The notes beneath the pieces were generated by a model, which worked only from the letters and a program-made list of their open reading frames with translations, had not been told where the DNA came from and did not search any database. From Marinomonas algicola (GTDB lineage: Bacteria; Pseudomonadota; Gammaproteobacteria; Pseudomonadales; Marinomonadaceae): a DNA stretch of 64,000 bases. The stretch spans positions 1,922,001 to 1,986,000 of the forward strand of contig NZ_CP061941.1 of NCBI RefSeq assembly GCF_014805825.1, read 5' to 3'. Shown here piece by piece: positions 17,691 to 25,248 of the stretch; positions within the stretch are counted from its first letter, which is position 1; each line of letters starts with the position of its first letter. The translations under genes were made by a program, and so were the position numbers.

Positions 17691-17813
17691 AAAATGAGTT
17701 ACTCCTAAACGATAAGGGCGATATTATTGATAGTAAGATTCAAGTTAATATGGCTAAACCAATACTAGAATGGAATAGCCATTTTTTAGCGTTAGCGTCA
17801 CATTGTCTCGTGC

Positions 17814-19481
17814 TTAAATCTTGAAGTACTTTATTTTGTCAGATAACTGTTCGGCTAATTTATCCAATTCAGCAGACGAATCACTGATCAAATGAATAGA
17901 TGCTGTTGTTTTATCAGCAATTTTACTAATATTGGTGATGTTGTGACTTACTTCTGAAGTGACTTGAGCCTGCTCTTCGGCCGTAGTAGAAATTAAATCG
18001 TTCATGCTGCGAATTTTGGAAACAGACTGATTGATATTGTCCAGTGATTGCTCCTCATGTTGCACTTGTTCAACAACACTGATGGATTTCTTGTGGCTGG
18101 AATCCATCGATTTTACGGCTTCAGTTGTGCCTGTTTGCAGCTGAGCTATCATTTTCTCAATTTCTTGTGTCGCATTTTGAGTATTCTGAGCCAATTGACG
18201 GACCTCATCGGCCACCACGGCGAACCCTCTGCCTTGTTCTCCGGCTCGAGCCGCTTCAATGGCCGCATTCAACGCTAATAAATTGGTTTGCTCGGCAATG
18301 CCCAGAATAACGTTTAATATATCGCTTATCTGATTTGTATTGGTTTGCAGTTCGTTCATTTTTTTCGCTGATTCTGACAAACCTTCCGCCAAGGTGTTGA
18401 TTGATTTAATGGTACCAACAACAATTATACGTCCTTCTTCTGCCGCGACTTCGGCTTCTTGAGCCGCATTACTTGCATCGGTTGTTGATGAAGAAACATG
18501 CATTGCTGTTGATTGAATTTCTTCAATAGCGCGATTAATTTGTAAGGTTTCTGATTGTTGCTGATCCACCATGTCAGACGCATCCGCCGTGATCTCATTA
18601 AGACTGTGAGCGGCTTTTGTTAATTGGTTACTTGATTTAACAACATCTGAGAGAATTTCACTTAATTGAATCACCAGTTTGTTCATAGAGACTTCAAGCA
18701 TGCCAATTTCATCTTTACGCTTTGTCTCAATAATGCCTTGACTGAGTTCGCCAGATGCGATGCTTTCCGCTCGAAGTACGGCTCGTTTCAAAGGGCCGCA
18801 AATGCCGCTTACTATGATTAAGCTAAAAATAAGGCCAACAATAATAAGAACAGACGACAGAACGATACTGGTTAGAGTAATTTGATCTTGTTTTAACCTT
18901 TGTTCTGCAAGGATGCTGGCATCGTACTCATTAAGAGATTGATTGATAAATTCCATCTGTGCGGATATTTCACTTAACACCGCTTGAGCTGCGCGGCGGC
19001 TTTTAGCCCCTTTAAAAGTATTGAGTTTGACCCAAAGCTCATAGGTTTGATTGGCCGCATTAAGGAAAGATTCTTGCTGAGTACTGAAGGTGTCGATGTG
19101 TTCCAGTAATGTGGTTAATTCTTTATTGTTAGGCATGATAGAAAGAACCTGACGAATACTTTCAAAACTGAGTTTAAGTTCCTGAGTGTATTCTGCAAAC
19201 CTTTCGTGGGATTCCGATACTAGGGCGCTACCGGCGCCTTCTATGCTTTTTGCTAGGCTGACTTGAAAGAAACCGCGTTCAAACTCTACTGATTGATTAA
19301 GCAAAAGCTGACGACTGTTTTCAATATTCTTAACAAGCTCTAAACTATTGAATGACGCTTGGTTTAGATCGTTGATGATCGCTCGATTGGAAAGTGAAGT
19401 ACTGGTTGTTAACACAATAATTGCAACCGAGAACATAACAACGAGTGACAGAATTTTAAAGCGCACAGAAAAATAGGACAT
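17814..19481 (-). CDS. Methyl-accepting chemotaxis protein
   Basis: The 555-residue receptor has an N-terminal membrane helix (about 8-30), a periplasmic helical sensor of about 175 residues, a second helix (about 205-230), HAMP, and a cytoplasmic signalling domain. The signalling hairpin tip is clear: LLALNAAIEAARAGEQGRGF then AVVADEVRQLAQ. The sensor domain is of the four-helix bundle type with no ligand motif I can name. Flanking methylation helices contain Glu/Gln-Ala pairs. There is no C-terminal CheR-tether pentapeptide (the end is SDKIKYFKI). No chemotaxis genes are adjacent, so it is an orphan receptor. Confidence 0.93.
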   Translation of the reverse strand: MSYFSVRFKILSLVVMFSVAIIVLTTSTSLSNRAIINDLNQASFNSLELVKNIENSRQLLLNQSVEFERGFFQVSLAKSIEGAGSALVSESHERFAEYTQELKLSFESIRQVLSIMPNNKELTTLLEHIDTFSTQQESFLNAANQTYELWVKLNTFKGAKSRRAAQAVLSEISAQMEFINQSLNEYDASILAEQRLKQDQITLTSIVLSSVLIIVGLIFSLIIVSGICGPLKRAVLRAESIASGELSQGIIETKRKDEIGMLEVSMNKLVIQLSEILSDVVKSSNQLTKAAHSLNEITADASDMVDQQQSETLQINRAIEEIQSTAMHVSSSTTDASNAAQEAEVAAEEGRIIVVGTIKSINTLAEGLSESAKKMNELQTNTNQISDILNVILGIAEQTNLLALNAAIEAARAGEQGRGFAVVADEVRQLAQNTQNATQEIEKMIAQLQTGTTEAVKSMDSSHKKSISVVEQVQHEEQSLDNINQSVSKIRSMNDLISTTAEEQAQVTSEVSHNITNISKIADKTTASIHLISDSSAELDKLAEQLSDKIKYFKI

Positions 19482-19645
19482 ATTGAGTCTCTTGGTAAGA
19501 TTGATCTAAAAATTAACAAGCAATTATTAAGCCAATGTATTAATTTTAAGTGAATTACTCACTTTGCCAATTTAGTGTGTATTAGTGTAAACGTGAAAAA
19601 AACAAACGTCTATAAAGATATGAAATAGCAGGTTTTTTTATTACT

Positions 19646-19672
19646 TAAAAAAAGCCCTTTTAAGCAAGGGCT
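19646..19672 (-). terminator. Rho-independent terminator downstream of hisI
   Basis: AGCCCTT (19653-19659) and AAGGGCT (19666-19672) form a 7-bp stem. On the minus strand it is followed by seven U residues (the A run 19647-19653). It lies about 55 bp after the hisI stop. Confidence 0.75.
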
Positions 19673-19725
19673 ATAGGAAAAGTTAATGAGTGTTCTTAAA
19701 TTTTTATGTCAAAGTGCCGTTAACT

Positions 19726-20133
19726 TCATGCCATAGGGTCGCTGTTGATGACAACATTGTTGGCACTTATCTCAAAAAAGAAGCAGTTTCGTCTGTTTGT
19801 GTGACAAGCGGCTCCAAGTTGATCGACCTTTAATAGAATGCAATCACCATCACAATCAAATGATATGGACACCAGCTTTTGCCTATGACCAGAACTTTCA
19901 CCTTTGCGCCAGTAAGTTTGCCTAGAACGTGACCAATAGCAAACTTGCCCTGTTTCCAGCGTTTCTCTAATGGATTTTTTATTCATGTAGGCATACATTA
20001 AAACTTCGCCAGTATCATGCTGCTGAGCTATAGCACCGATCAAACCGTTCTCGTCCAACTTCAAATTAGCGAAAATGTCTTCTAGAGCAATTTCGCTGCC
20101 TTTATCTAAACTTTCGTATTGCTTTAAACTCAT
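19726..20133 (-). CDS. hisI: Phosphoribosyl-AMP cyclohydrolase, stand-alone
   Basis: The 135-residue protein is a complete HisI domain without the HisE pyrophosphohydrolase fusion. Metal-site motifs are intact: SFDCDGDCILLKVDQLG and ACHTNRRNCFF, with CYWSRSRQTYWRKGESSGH upstream. The enzyme opens the purine ring of phosphoribosyl-AMP in histidine synthesis. Odd points: no other his gene is nearby, and it sits 15 bp after a carboxytetrahydropterin-synthase-like gene. Zur-controlled HisI paralogues are known in some bacteria, so this may be a second copy rather than the main enzyme, but that needs the rest of the genome. Confidence 0.9.
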   Translation of the reverse strand: MSLKQYESLDKGSEIALEDIFANLKLDENGLIGAIAQQHDTGEVLMYAYMNKKSIRETLETGQVCYWSRSRQTYWRKGESSGHRQKLVSISFDCDGDCILLKVDQLGAACHTNRRNCFFFEISANNVVINSDPMA

Positions 20134-20148
20134 GTGAACTTAGCCTTA

Positions 20149-21015
20149 TTAATTTGTCGTTGTCTTGCTAACAATAGCGCCTTTACCAATGCCTTCAAAT
20201 GCATGCACTTCAATTTCCTGGCCTCGGTTTTCTTTTGCAAGCACTGTTGCAATATGATCCGCCAATAGTTCAACGGTGGTATCGGTCTCTATTAAATAGA
20301 CGGCTTTCTCATTGATACTGAGATCGAACTGACCTTGGTTGCTCACATAGGAAAATTGGGTAAACCGGTAGCCATCCATTTCTTCAACATCGATCACATC
20401 TTCTGTTGTTCCTAAATAGATGTCCTTCCAGCGCGAAGCCCAATCCGCTTCTAGTTCATTTGAACGAATGCCGTTTTTATAAATTTCAATCGTAGAGCGG
20501 TGTCCATGGGCGATGCGTTGACAATTACCATCGTGCTTTTTTAAACCATGAGTGTAATGGTATTGTGCACCTTCATTTTTTTCAGGGTAAAAGCGGACGG
20601 TTAGGCCTGACAGATCAGCCGGTAATAGCGCTACTATTTGTGACTCAACCCATTTGGCTGTATTGCTTGGGGTAATCGATTCAAACGGCAATAAGCAAAA
20701 CGCTTGATGGGGTGCCACACAATCAAATTTATGGCCATGTTCACCCTTAAATTTAAAATGCGTACGCTCATCGTATTCTTTGAACGAGACAAGAGGGTGG
20801 TCCGCCGGGATGGCAAGAGTATGATCAATATGATCATCCAACCATTTTTTAATCATTTTCTTGACGATACTAAAATCACACACCATACCCTCGTCATTTA
20901 ATTTTCCTTCTAAAATCACATCGGTATGCCAACTCTCGCCAACAACGCCACGTATGGCATCATAATAGGAAAAATCGACATGGGTAAGGTTTTTAACAAA
21001 TAGCTTCACGTGCAC
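20149..21015 (-). CDS. Two-domain 6-carboxytetrahydropterin synthase-like protein
   Basis: The 288-residue protein appears to contain two T-fold (6-pyruvoyl/6-carboxytetrahydropterin synthase) units. The N-terminal half begins VKNLTHVDFSYYDAIRG and has SWHTDVILEGKLNDEGMVCDF, but lacks a recognisable HGH zinc site. The C-terminal half has YHYTHGLKKHDGNCQRIAHGH, with the His cluster and Cys expected of an active QueD/PTPS site. It could act in queuosine (7-deazaguanine) or pterin formation; the doubled form is longer than QueD (about 120 residues). It is co-transcribed with hisI. Confidence 0.75.
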   Translation of the reverse strand: MHVKLFVKNLTHVDFSYYDAIRGVVGESWHTDVILEGKLNDEGMVCDFSIVKKMIKKWLDDHIDHTLAIPADHPLVSFKEYDERTHFKFKGEHGHKFDCVAPHQAFCLLPFESITPSNTAKWVESQIVALLPADLSGLTVRFYPEKNEGAQYHYTHGLKKHDGNCQRIAHGHRSTIEIYKNGIRSNELEADWASRWKDIYLGTTEDVIDVEEMDGYRFTQFSYVSNQGQFDLSINEKAVYLIETDTTVELLADHIATVLAKENRGQEIEVHAFEGIGKGAIVSKTTTN

Positions 21016-21140
21016 TTAACTCCAGTTAAAATCATTAGGCGTATCTTACCGTAAAGCCTAAAGACAGTATCTAACCAGAAAGTTAAAAAAATAAATTTAT
21101 CGTTTTGTCGTAAGTAATTGAACAAGCTTAGCTTTATGGG

Positions 21141-21168
21141 TTGTATTTATTAAAAAGCTACGTATAAT
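21141..21168 (+). promoter_or_regulatory. Promoter of the SRP RNA gene
   Basis: TTGTAT (21141-21146) and TATAAT (21163-21168) are separated by 16 bp. The -10 hexamer is perfect and lies about 30 bp before the mature SRP RNA, consistent with a sigma-70 promoter. Confidence 0.6.
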
Positions 21169-21197
21169 AAGCCCCAAGATCAAGCGATCTCCTCTAT

Positions 21198-21307
21198 GGT
21201 GTCTCTGCTGGTCCCTTCGCAACAATAATTCGTTAATCTGGTCAGGTCCGGAAGGAAGCAGCCACAGCGGACGATTTGTGTGCCGAAGTGCGGCTGGTGG
21301 AGATGCC
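21198..21307 (+). ncRNA. ffs: Signal recognition particle RNA (4.5S)
   Basis: The conserved domain IV core GGTCAGGTCCGGAAGGAAGC followed by AGCC is unmistakable, and is flanked by complementary arms (GGTGTCTCTGCTGG with its partner ending in GGAGATGCC). This is the small, 4.5S-type SRP RNA that binds Ffh for membrane protein targeting. The ends are set by the terminal pairing and are accurate to a few bases. Confidence 0.95.
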
Positions 21308-21569
21308 TCTCTAAATTTATTTAGAAATTCTCATTATCCTCATGCTTTTCTTATATGCACTTCACATAAAAACATCAATGTGTCTATTTCTCTAAGATTC
21401 AACGCGATAAAACGATTAAACAACACCTGAATTCCTTAGAAAATAAAAAAACTTCGCTTTTTCACCTTGCGTCACTGTTGTCGCCAGCACCGGAAAAAAG
21501 GTTTTTTTGTCTCTTATCAGGCGCTCTTAATGTTGAACAACCTAATGTTGTAGCATGCATTTGTTGTAA

Positions 21570-21587
21570 GTCGGGATTCATCCCGAC
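21570..21587. repeat. Short perfect hairpin GTCGGGAT/ATCCCGAC
   Basis: Arms 21570-21577 and 21580-21587 are perfectly complementary with a 2-nt centre. It resembles intergenic REP-like elements, but no second copy is visible in this window. Confidence 0.45.
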
Positions 21588-21767
21588 AGGGTTCTTTAGA
21601 ATCAGGCCCTCCATCTTGGAACCTAAAAATCCAACCACAGAGCGATAGAAAGTAAAACGTAAAAAATACGAAGGATTTTCAAGCGTACCTTCGTTAAGAG
21701 TACAAAAAAAACCGCGATATAAACAGGGACGTCGCCAATCTTGAAAAAGCAAATTCCCTATAAATAA

Positions 21768-22028
21768 AGCGGCCATTCATCAGACAGTTATAGCTATGGC
21801 TTTGCCACTGTATATCCGCTTAGTATCTTTTCAGGAAGCATTCCTTCATATACCCATGTACGCGAAATGATTGCCACTGATTTTAATAATGATGGATATC
21901 AAAGTGTATTGGTTGCGAACACCGGTTACAATTTGCAACCATATCCGGGTCAAAATAACTCCATGCTCAGTAATGACGGAACAGGTTTATTAGTCGAGCA
22001 AAAAGGTGATACGGTGAAGATTCTTTAA
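21768..22028 (+). pseudogene. Remnant of a VCBS/FG-GAP repeat protein
   Basis: The plus strand is open for 86 codons but has no usable start; an upstream stop (21765-21767) interrupts it. The translation includes HVREMIATDFNNDGYQSVLV followed by ANTGYN, the Asp-rich calcium-binding pattern (D-F-N-N-D-G) of FG-GAP/VCBS beta-propeller repeats found in large secreted or surface proteins. It ends at TAA 22026. Only about one repeat remains, so it is a decayed fragment rather than a small gene. Confidence 0.55.
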
Positions 22029-22083
22029 CTGGAAAAGCTTTCAACACCGTCGTGGATGGATTGAGGTACTGGTACTCATTACA

Positions 22084-22179
22084 TAAAGGACGTTATTCAC
22101 TCAACGCAATGTGCGTGGCGATACTATGCCGAATTGGGTCATTGAATTAGCAGAAAGATTGGCGAAAGCGTATCGATAA
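22084..22179 (+). pseudogene. Possible C-terminal gene remnant of unknown family
   Basis: A short open frame after a stop at 22084-22086 reads RNVRGDTMPNWVIELAERLA then KAYR and stops at 22177-22179. The amphipathic helical end looks like a genuine protein C-terminus, but no start or family is visible. It lies in the same decayed region as the VCBS fragment and in a different frame. Confidence 0.3.
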
Positions 22180-22379
22180 AGATTGTCTAATAACAGTTGC
22201 ATAGGGGGGGATTTTGGGAAGGGCACTTTAAGTCTCAGGCCATAGTTTTTTATAGCCAAGAAAAAAAGTTTTAAAAAATTACGTTTATTTGAAACTTTTT
22301 TTAAAAAGATGAGTATCTCTTTATGAGCCGCCCAAATGGGTGACACCTTGTTTACTTACGCAACTCATATAGGTTTATT

Positions 22380-23249
22380 ATGAAAAAGACTATTTTTGCC
22401 GCCACAACCGCTTTCGCTATTTCTGCATGTTCAACTAACTTTTATGGAACATCAGACCAGCATGACCATACTTCCGCATACGCTCTTGCTAACAACGGCA
22501 CGACCTTGATTACAATGGGGTCTATCATGTCTCCAGATAAAATGGCCTCCGTCACTTTAAGTCGTAAGCTTGATGCCGTGGCTTATCGCCCAGTTACTGG
22601 CGAGTTGTTGGGCTATTCCAACGGCGCGGTGTATTCTGTGAATACTAAGACAGGCAAACTAACCGATCTTGGTGCTAGCTTCTCAAAAGGGGCCATGATA
22701 TCAAAGAATGCGTCAGCAACCGCGATGGATTTTAATAACAAAATCGATGCCGTTCGTATGGTGGGTTCTGACGGTACAAACCTGGTGTATTTCCCAATCG
22801 GTTTTGGTAACGAAGATAAGCGTGCCAATTCAGTATTAAAATTCACCTCAACATTCTATGCAAAAGACGACATCAGCGAAGGCGCGAAGCCTGAGATTTT
22901 TGCCAACGCGTACACGAACGCCATTGCCGGTGCAAAAGCGTCGAGCACTTTTCAGTTTGCGCTAGACAGTAAAACAGATTCCTTGGTCAGCCTTGCGAAT
23001 AATGCAGGCGAATTAACAACAGTCGCTAAGATCACAGTTAATGGCAAGGCCGTTGATGTATCATCGATGGGTGGGTTTGATATTGTTTCTACCGAAGAAG
23101 GTTCTGACGCCGCTTACGCTGTATTACAACTTGAAGGTGACGCAACAGCCGGTCTTTATTCTATGAACCTTACGACAGGTGCCGCTACATTAATGGCAAG
23201 CTTACCAATGGGCGGCTTTAGTGGGTTTGCGGTCTCAGGCGGCCAATAA
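22380..23249 (+). CDS. DUF4394 domain lipoprotein
   Basis: The 289-residue protein has a signal peptide with a lipobox-like end (FAISAC, Cys17), so it is probably a periplasmic or outer-membrane lipoprotein. The mature part, ALANNGTTLITMGSIMSPDK through GFSGFAVSGGQ, matches DUF4394: repeated blades such as LDAVAYRPVTGELLGYSNGA and VYSVNTKTGKLTDLGA suggest a beta-propeller. The function of the family is unknown. The ribosome site (ATAGGT) is modest. A clear terminator follows. Confidence 0.8.
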   Translation: MKKTIFAATTAFAISACSTNFYGTSDQHDHTSAYALANNGTTLITMGSIMSPDKMASVTLSRKLDAVAYRPVTGELLGYSNGAVYSVNTKTGKLTDLGASFSKGAMISKNASATAMDFNNKIDAVRMVGSDGTNLVYFPIGFGNEDKRANSVLKFTSTFYAKDDISEGAKPEIFANAYTNAIAGAKASSTFQFALDSKTDSLVSLANNAGELTTVAKITVNGKAVDVSSMGGFDIVSTEEGSDAAYAVLQLEGDATAGLYSMNLTTGAATLMASLPMGGFSGFAVSGGQ

Positions 23250-23287
23250 TGACCAAGGGTGTTTTATTTAAGTAAAAAGAAAGAATC

Positions 23288-23317
23288 AAAGGCAATCTAG
23301 TAATAGATTGCCTTTTT
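23288..23317 (+). terminator. Terminator of the DUF4394 gene
   Basis: AAAGGCAATCT (23288-23298) and AGATTGCCTTT (23305-23315) form an 11-bp stem with a 6-nt loop and run into TTTTT. A classical rho-independent terminator 38 bp after the stop. Confidence 0.85.
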
Positions 23318-23535
23318 CTCGTTAGCCCATTAATAAGAAATAACATCAGACATAATACATCACCCATCACTTCATTGATGTTTCTTTCGCTACCGTTATT
23401 GGGTGATAAGAGTCGTTAAAGTGATTAAGGAAAGTGTTTTGGCGTTCTTATTGTGGTTGATTAGTTCCTCGCTTTGATTAAAGGATGAAAGTTGTGTTTT
23501 TTTGTTATTTTCCTTAACAATGGGTGCCTTAAGAC

Positions 23536-23573
23536 TTTCCTTTTTCCTTTTTCCTTTTTCCTTTTTCCTTTTT
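23536..23573. repeat. Heptanucleotide tandem repeat (TTTTTCC)n
   Basis: Four exact TTTTTCC units (23541-23568) are flanked by partial copies, 38 bp in all (about 5.4 units). It lies 91 bp upstream of the oxidoreductase start at 23664. A unit length of 7 gives potential for slippage-driven length change. Confidence 0.85.
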
Positions 23574-23663
23574 GAAATTGACATGAGTATTGCCGGCAGA
23601 TTAGTTTAGTCAGTCTTGGTTTTTATATATGAACATAGACGTTTTGGTGAATAAGGGTATGTT

Positions 23664-24914
23664 ATGGATTACGAAGTCATTGTTATTGGTGCTGGGATGG
23701 TCGGTACTTCCATTGCTTGGCATCTTCAGAAAAAGAAATCTCACGTTCTACTAATAGATAAAAAGCGTCCAGGGTCAGAAACATCTTATGGCAATGCTGG
23801 GATAATTCAGAGAGAAGCGATCCATGTACACCCTTTTCCAAAACAGCCGCTGGAATTATTAAAACTATTACCCAATAACCACACCAGTATTCGCTATCGT
23901 TGGCCCGCCGTTCTACATTATCGAAAAGAGCTACTCAAGTATTGGCAGTTCTCATCACATCATGCGGTTCAAAAAATAGAAAAAGAATGGCAAACGCTGA
24001 TTATGCACTGCACAAGTGAACATCAAAAAATGATCACAGCGGCTAATATTGAGCCTCTCATTAAGCGCGATGGTTGGCTTGAAATACACAGAACGGAGGC
24101 AAAATTTAACGCGGCCATTGCACGTGCTAAGCAAAGTAATGATCTCGGTGTGGAACACAAAGTGCTTTCTTTGGAGGCGTTGCATATTCTAGAGCCTGAC
24201 TGCAATTTTAACGGCGTAGTTGGCGCAATTCATTGGTTAAATTCCTGGCGGGTCTCAAACCCGGGTGCATTGGTTAATGCTTATGCTGAAAGCTTTCAAG
24301 ATATAGGGGGAGAGTTAAGCGAGAGCGGAGTACATAAAATTGCGTCCAAAGGCGATGGATGGGAAGTCACGACGAATAGCGGTATTTTTTATAGCCAACA
24401 TTTGGTGGTCGCGGCGGGCCCTTGGTCAAATGAACTGATTAACTCCCTAGGTTATGATTTTCCTTTATTTCCAATGCGCGGTTATCACCAACATTTTAAA
24501 GCGCTTAAAGAAAGTGGCATCAGTCACAGTATGGTCGATATTGATAAAGGTTTTGTCATGGGTCCTATGCAGCAGGGCATTCGTATAACTACAGGGGCTG
24601 AAATAACCTTGATGGATGCCGAAAAAAATCTAGGGCAATTATCGGATGTGTTGGCTTTTGCCCAAAAAGTAATCCCTTTAAGTGCCAAGGTTGACAGTGA
24701 GCCATGGTGTGGTTCTAGACCTTGTATGCCAGATATGAAACCGGTAATTGGAGCGGCCCATAAACATGATAATTTATGGTTTGCTTTTGGGCACGGTCAT
24801 CAAGGTTTCACATTGGGGCCGATTACTGGGCGCATTATTGAGGAGTTAATTCATCAGAAAACGCCACTTGTTGATGTGGCCCCATTTAGTTCTCATCGAT
24901 TTGGTAATCACTAA
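23664..24914 (+). CDS. DadA-like FAD-dependent amino-acid oxidoreductase
   Basis: The 416-residue flavoprotein begins with the dinucleotide-binding fold VIVIGAGMVGTSIAWHL (GxGxxG) and LLIDKKRPGSETSYGNAGII, as in D-amino-acid dehydrogenase and related DAO-family enzymes. The C-terminal FAD-contacting region reads WCGSRPCMPDMKPVIGAA and FGHGHQGFTLGPITGRII. It deaminates an amino acid or amine and passes electrons to the membrane; the substrate is unknown. It stands alone. DadA proper is about 430 residues; this is a paralogue-like relative. Confidence 0.87.
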   Translation: MDYEVIVIGAGMVGTSIAWHLQKKKSHVLLIDKKRPGSETSYGNAGIIQREAIHVHPFPKQPLELLKLLPNNHTSIRYRWPAVLHYRKELLKYWQFSSHHAVQKIEKEWQTLIMHCTSEHQKMITAANIEPLIKRDGWLEIHRTEAKFNAAIARAKQSNDLGVEHKVLSLEALHILEPDCNFNGVVGAIHWLNSWRVSNPGALVNAYAESFQDIGGELSESGVHKIASKGDGWEVTTNSGIFYSQHLVVAAGPWSNELINSLGYDFPLFPMRGYHQHFKALKESGISHSMVDIDKGFVMGPMQQGIRITTGAEITLMDAEKNLGQLSDVLAFAQKVIPLSAKVDSEPWCGSRPCMPDMKPVIGAAHKHDNLWFAFGHGHQGFTLGPITGRIIEELIHQKTPLVDVAPFSSHRFGNH

Positions 24915-24941
24915 ATATGCGATGACCTACCTGATTCCGTA

Positions 24942-24983
24942 CTTTCTAATGTGAAAAGTCAACATTTTCTAATCTGAAAATTC
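24942..24983. repeat. Two tandem 19-bp imperfect repeats, each a dyad
   Basis: CTTTCTAATGTGAAAAGTC (24942-24960) and TTTTCTAATCTGAAAATTC (24965-24983) are direct repeats at a 23-bp period. Each is itself an inverted repeat (TTTC/GAAA arms). They could be two regulator sites or a terminal remnant of an IS21-type element; nothing else of an IS is present. Confidence 0.5.
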
Positions 24984-25024
24984 GGCAGATATGCTGTTTA
25001 TGGTTTATGCTTTTTAAGCAGCTA

Positions 25025-25049
25025 ATTAGTCTAGTTCAACTAGACTAAT
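25025..25049. promoter_or_regulatory. Perfect 25-bp palindrome, probable operator
   Basis: The arms ATTAGTCTAGTT and AACTAGACTAAT are exact reverse complements around a single C. The short centre and absence of a U tract argue for a dimeric regulator site rather than a terminator. It lies 200 bp upstream of the preferred start of the GGDEF-EAL gene. Confidence 0.6.
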
Positions 25050-25248
25050 AGTCCAAGGCCATTCTAAGTGACAATTGCTGAGTACGATTGCCATTTTATT
25101 TACTGGCCACATAGCATTTACTCGGTTTTAGACAGTCTATTTCATGTCATATTTGTGGCGCAATGGAGATGGGCGTTGTCATGTTTTAGTATTTTTTCTT
25201 TTAGGATTTTCCTTATTTAATAGCGAATTATTTTTTAAGCAGGTTTTA

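Larger units (their letters stand above)
21308..22379. other. Gene-poor, decayed region after the SRP RNA
   Basis: About 1.07 kb without an intact gene. It contains a short GTCGGGAT/ATCCCGAC hairpin (21570-21587), an 86-codon open stretch on the plus strand reading as a VCBS/FG-GAP fragment (21768-22028) and a further short open stretch ending at 22179. The opposite-strand frames at 21462-21776 and 22101-22346 look like chance. The pattern suggests erosion of former genes. Confidence 0.6.
23250..23663. other. Intergenic stretch with terminator and 7-bp tandem repeat
   Basis: It contains the terminator at 23288-23317 and the TTTTTCC repeat at 23536-23573. A 62-codon minus-strand frame across the repeat looks like a by-product of its A-rich complement. 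The promoter of the FAD oxidoreductase gene should lie in the last 100 bases. Confidence 0.5.
24915..25248. other. Intergenic stretch with two striking inverted repeats
   Basis: Between the oxidoreductase and the c-di-GMP gene lie a pair of short dyads (24942-24983) and a perfect 25-bp palindrome (25025-25049). The reading frame of the downstream gene is open from 25144, but the preferred start is 25249, which leaves this region as its control region. Confidence 0.5.

Noticed and set aside
17750..17782. Hairpin with T run between the chemoreceptor and amidotransferase genes
   Set aside because: ATGGCTA/TAGCCAT with TTTTT points to the plus strand, where no gene ends. The loop is long, so I did not call it a terminator.
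21462..21776. 104-codon minus-strand frame after the SRP RNA
   Set aside because: No recognisable family and no ribosome site. It runs through a hairpin and a decayed region, so it is probably chance.
22101..22346. 81-codon minus-strand frame upstream of the DUF4394 gene
   Set aside because: Low-complexity A/T-rich content, no homology seen, and it lies over the promoter region of the neighbouring gene.
23396..23584. 62-codon Lys-rich minus-strand frame
   Set aside because: The Lys/Arg-rich N-terminus is simply the complement of the TTTTTCC repeat, with no ribosome site or family.
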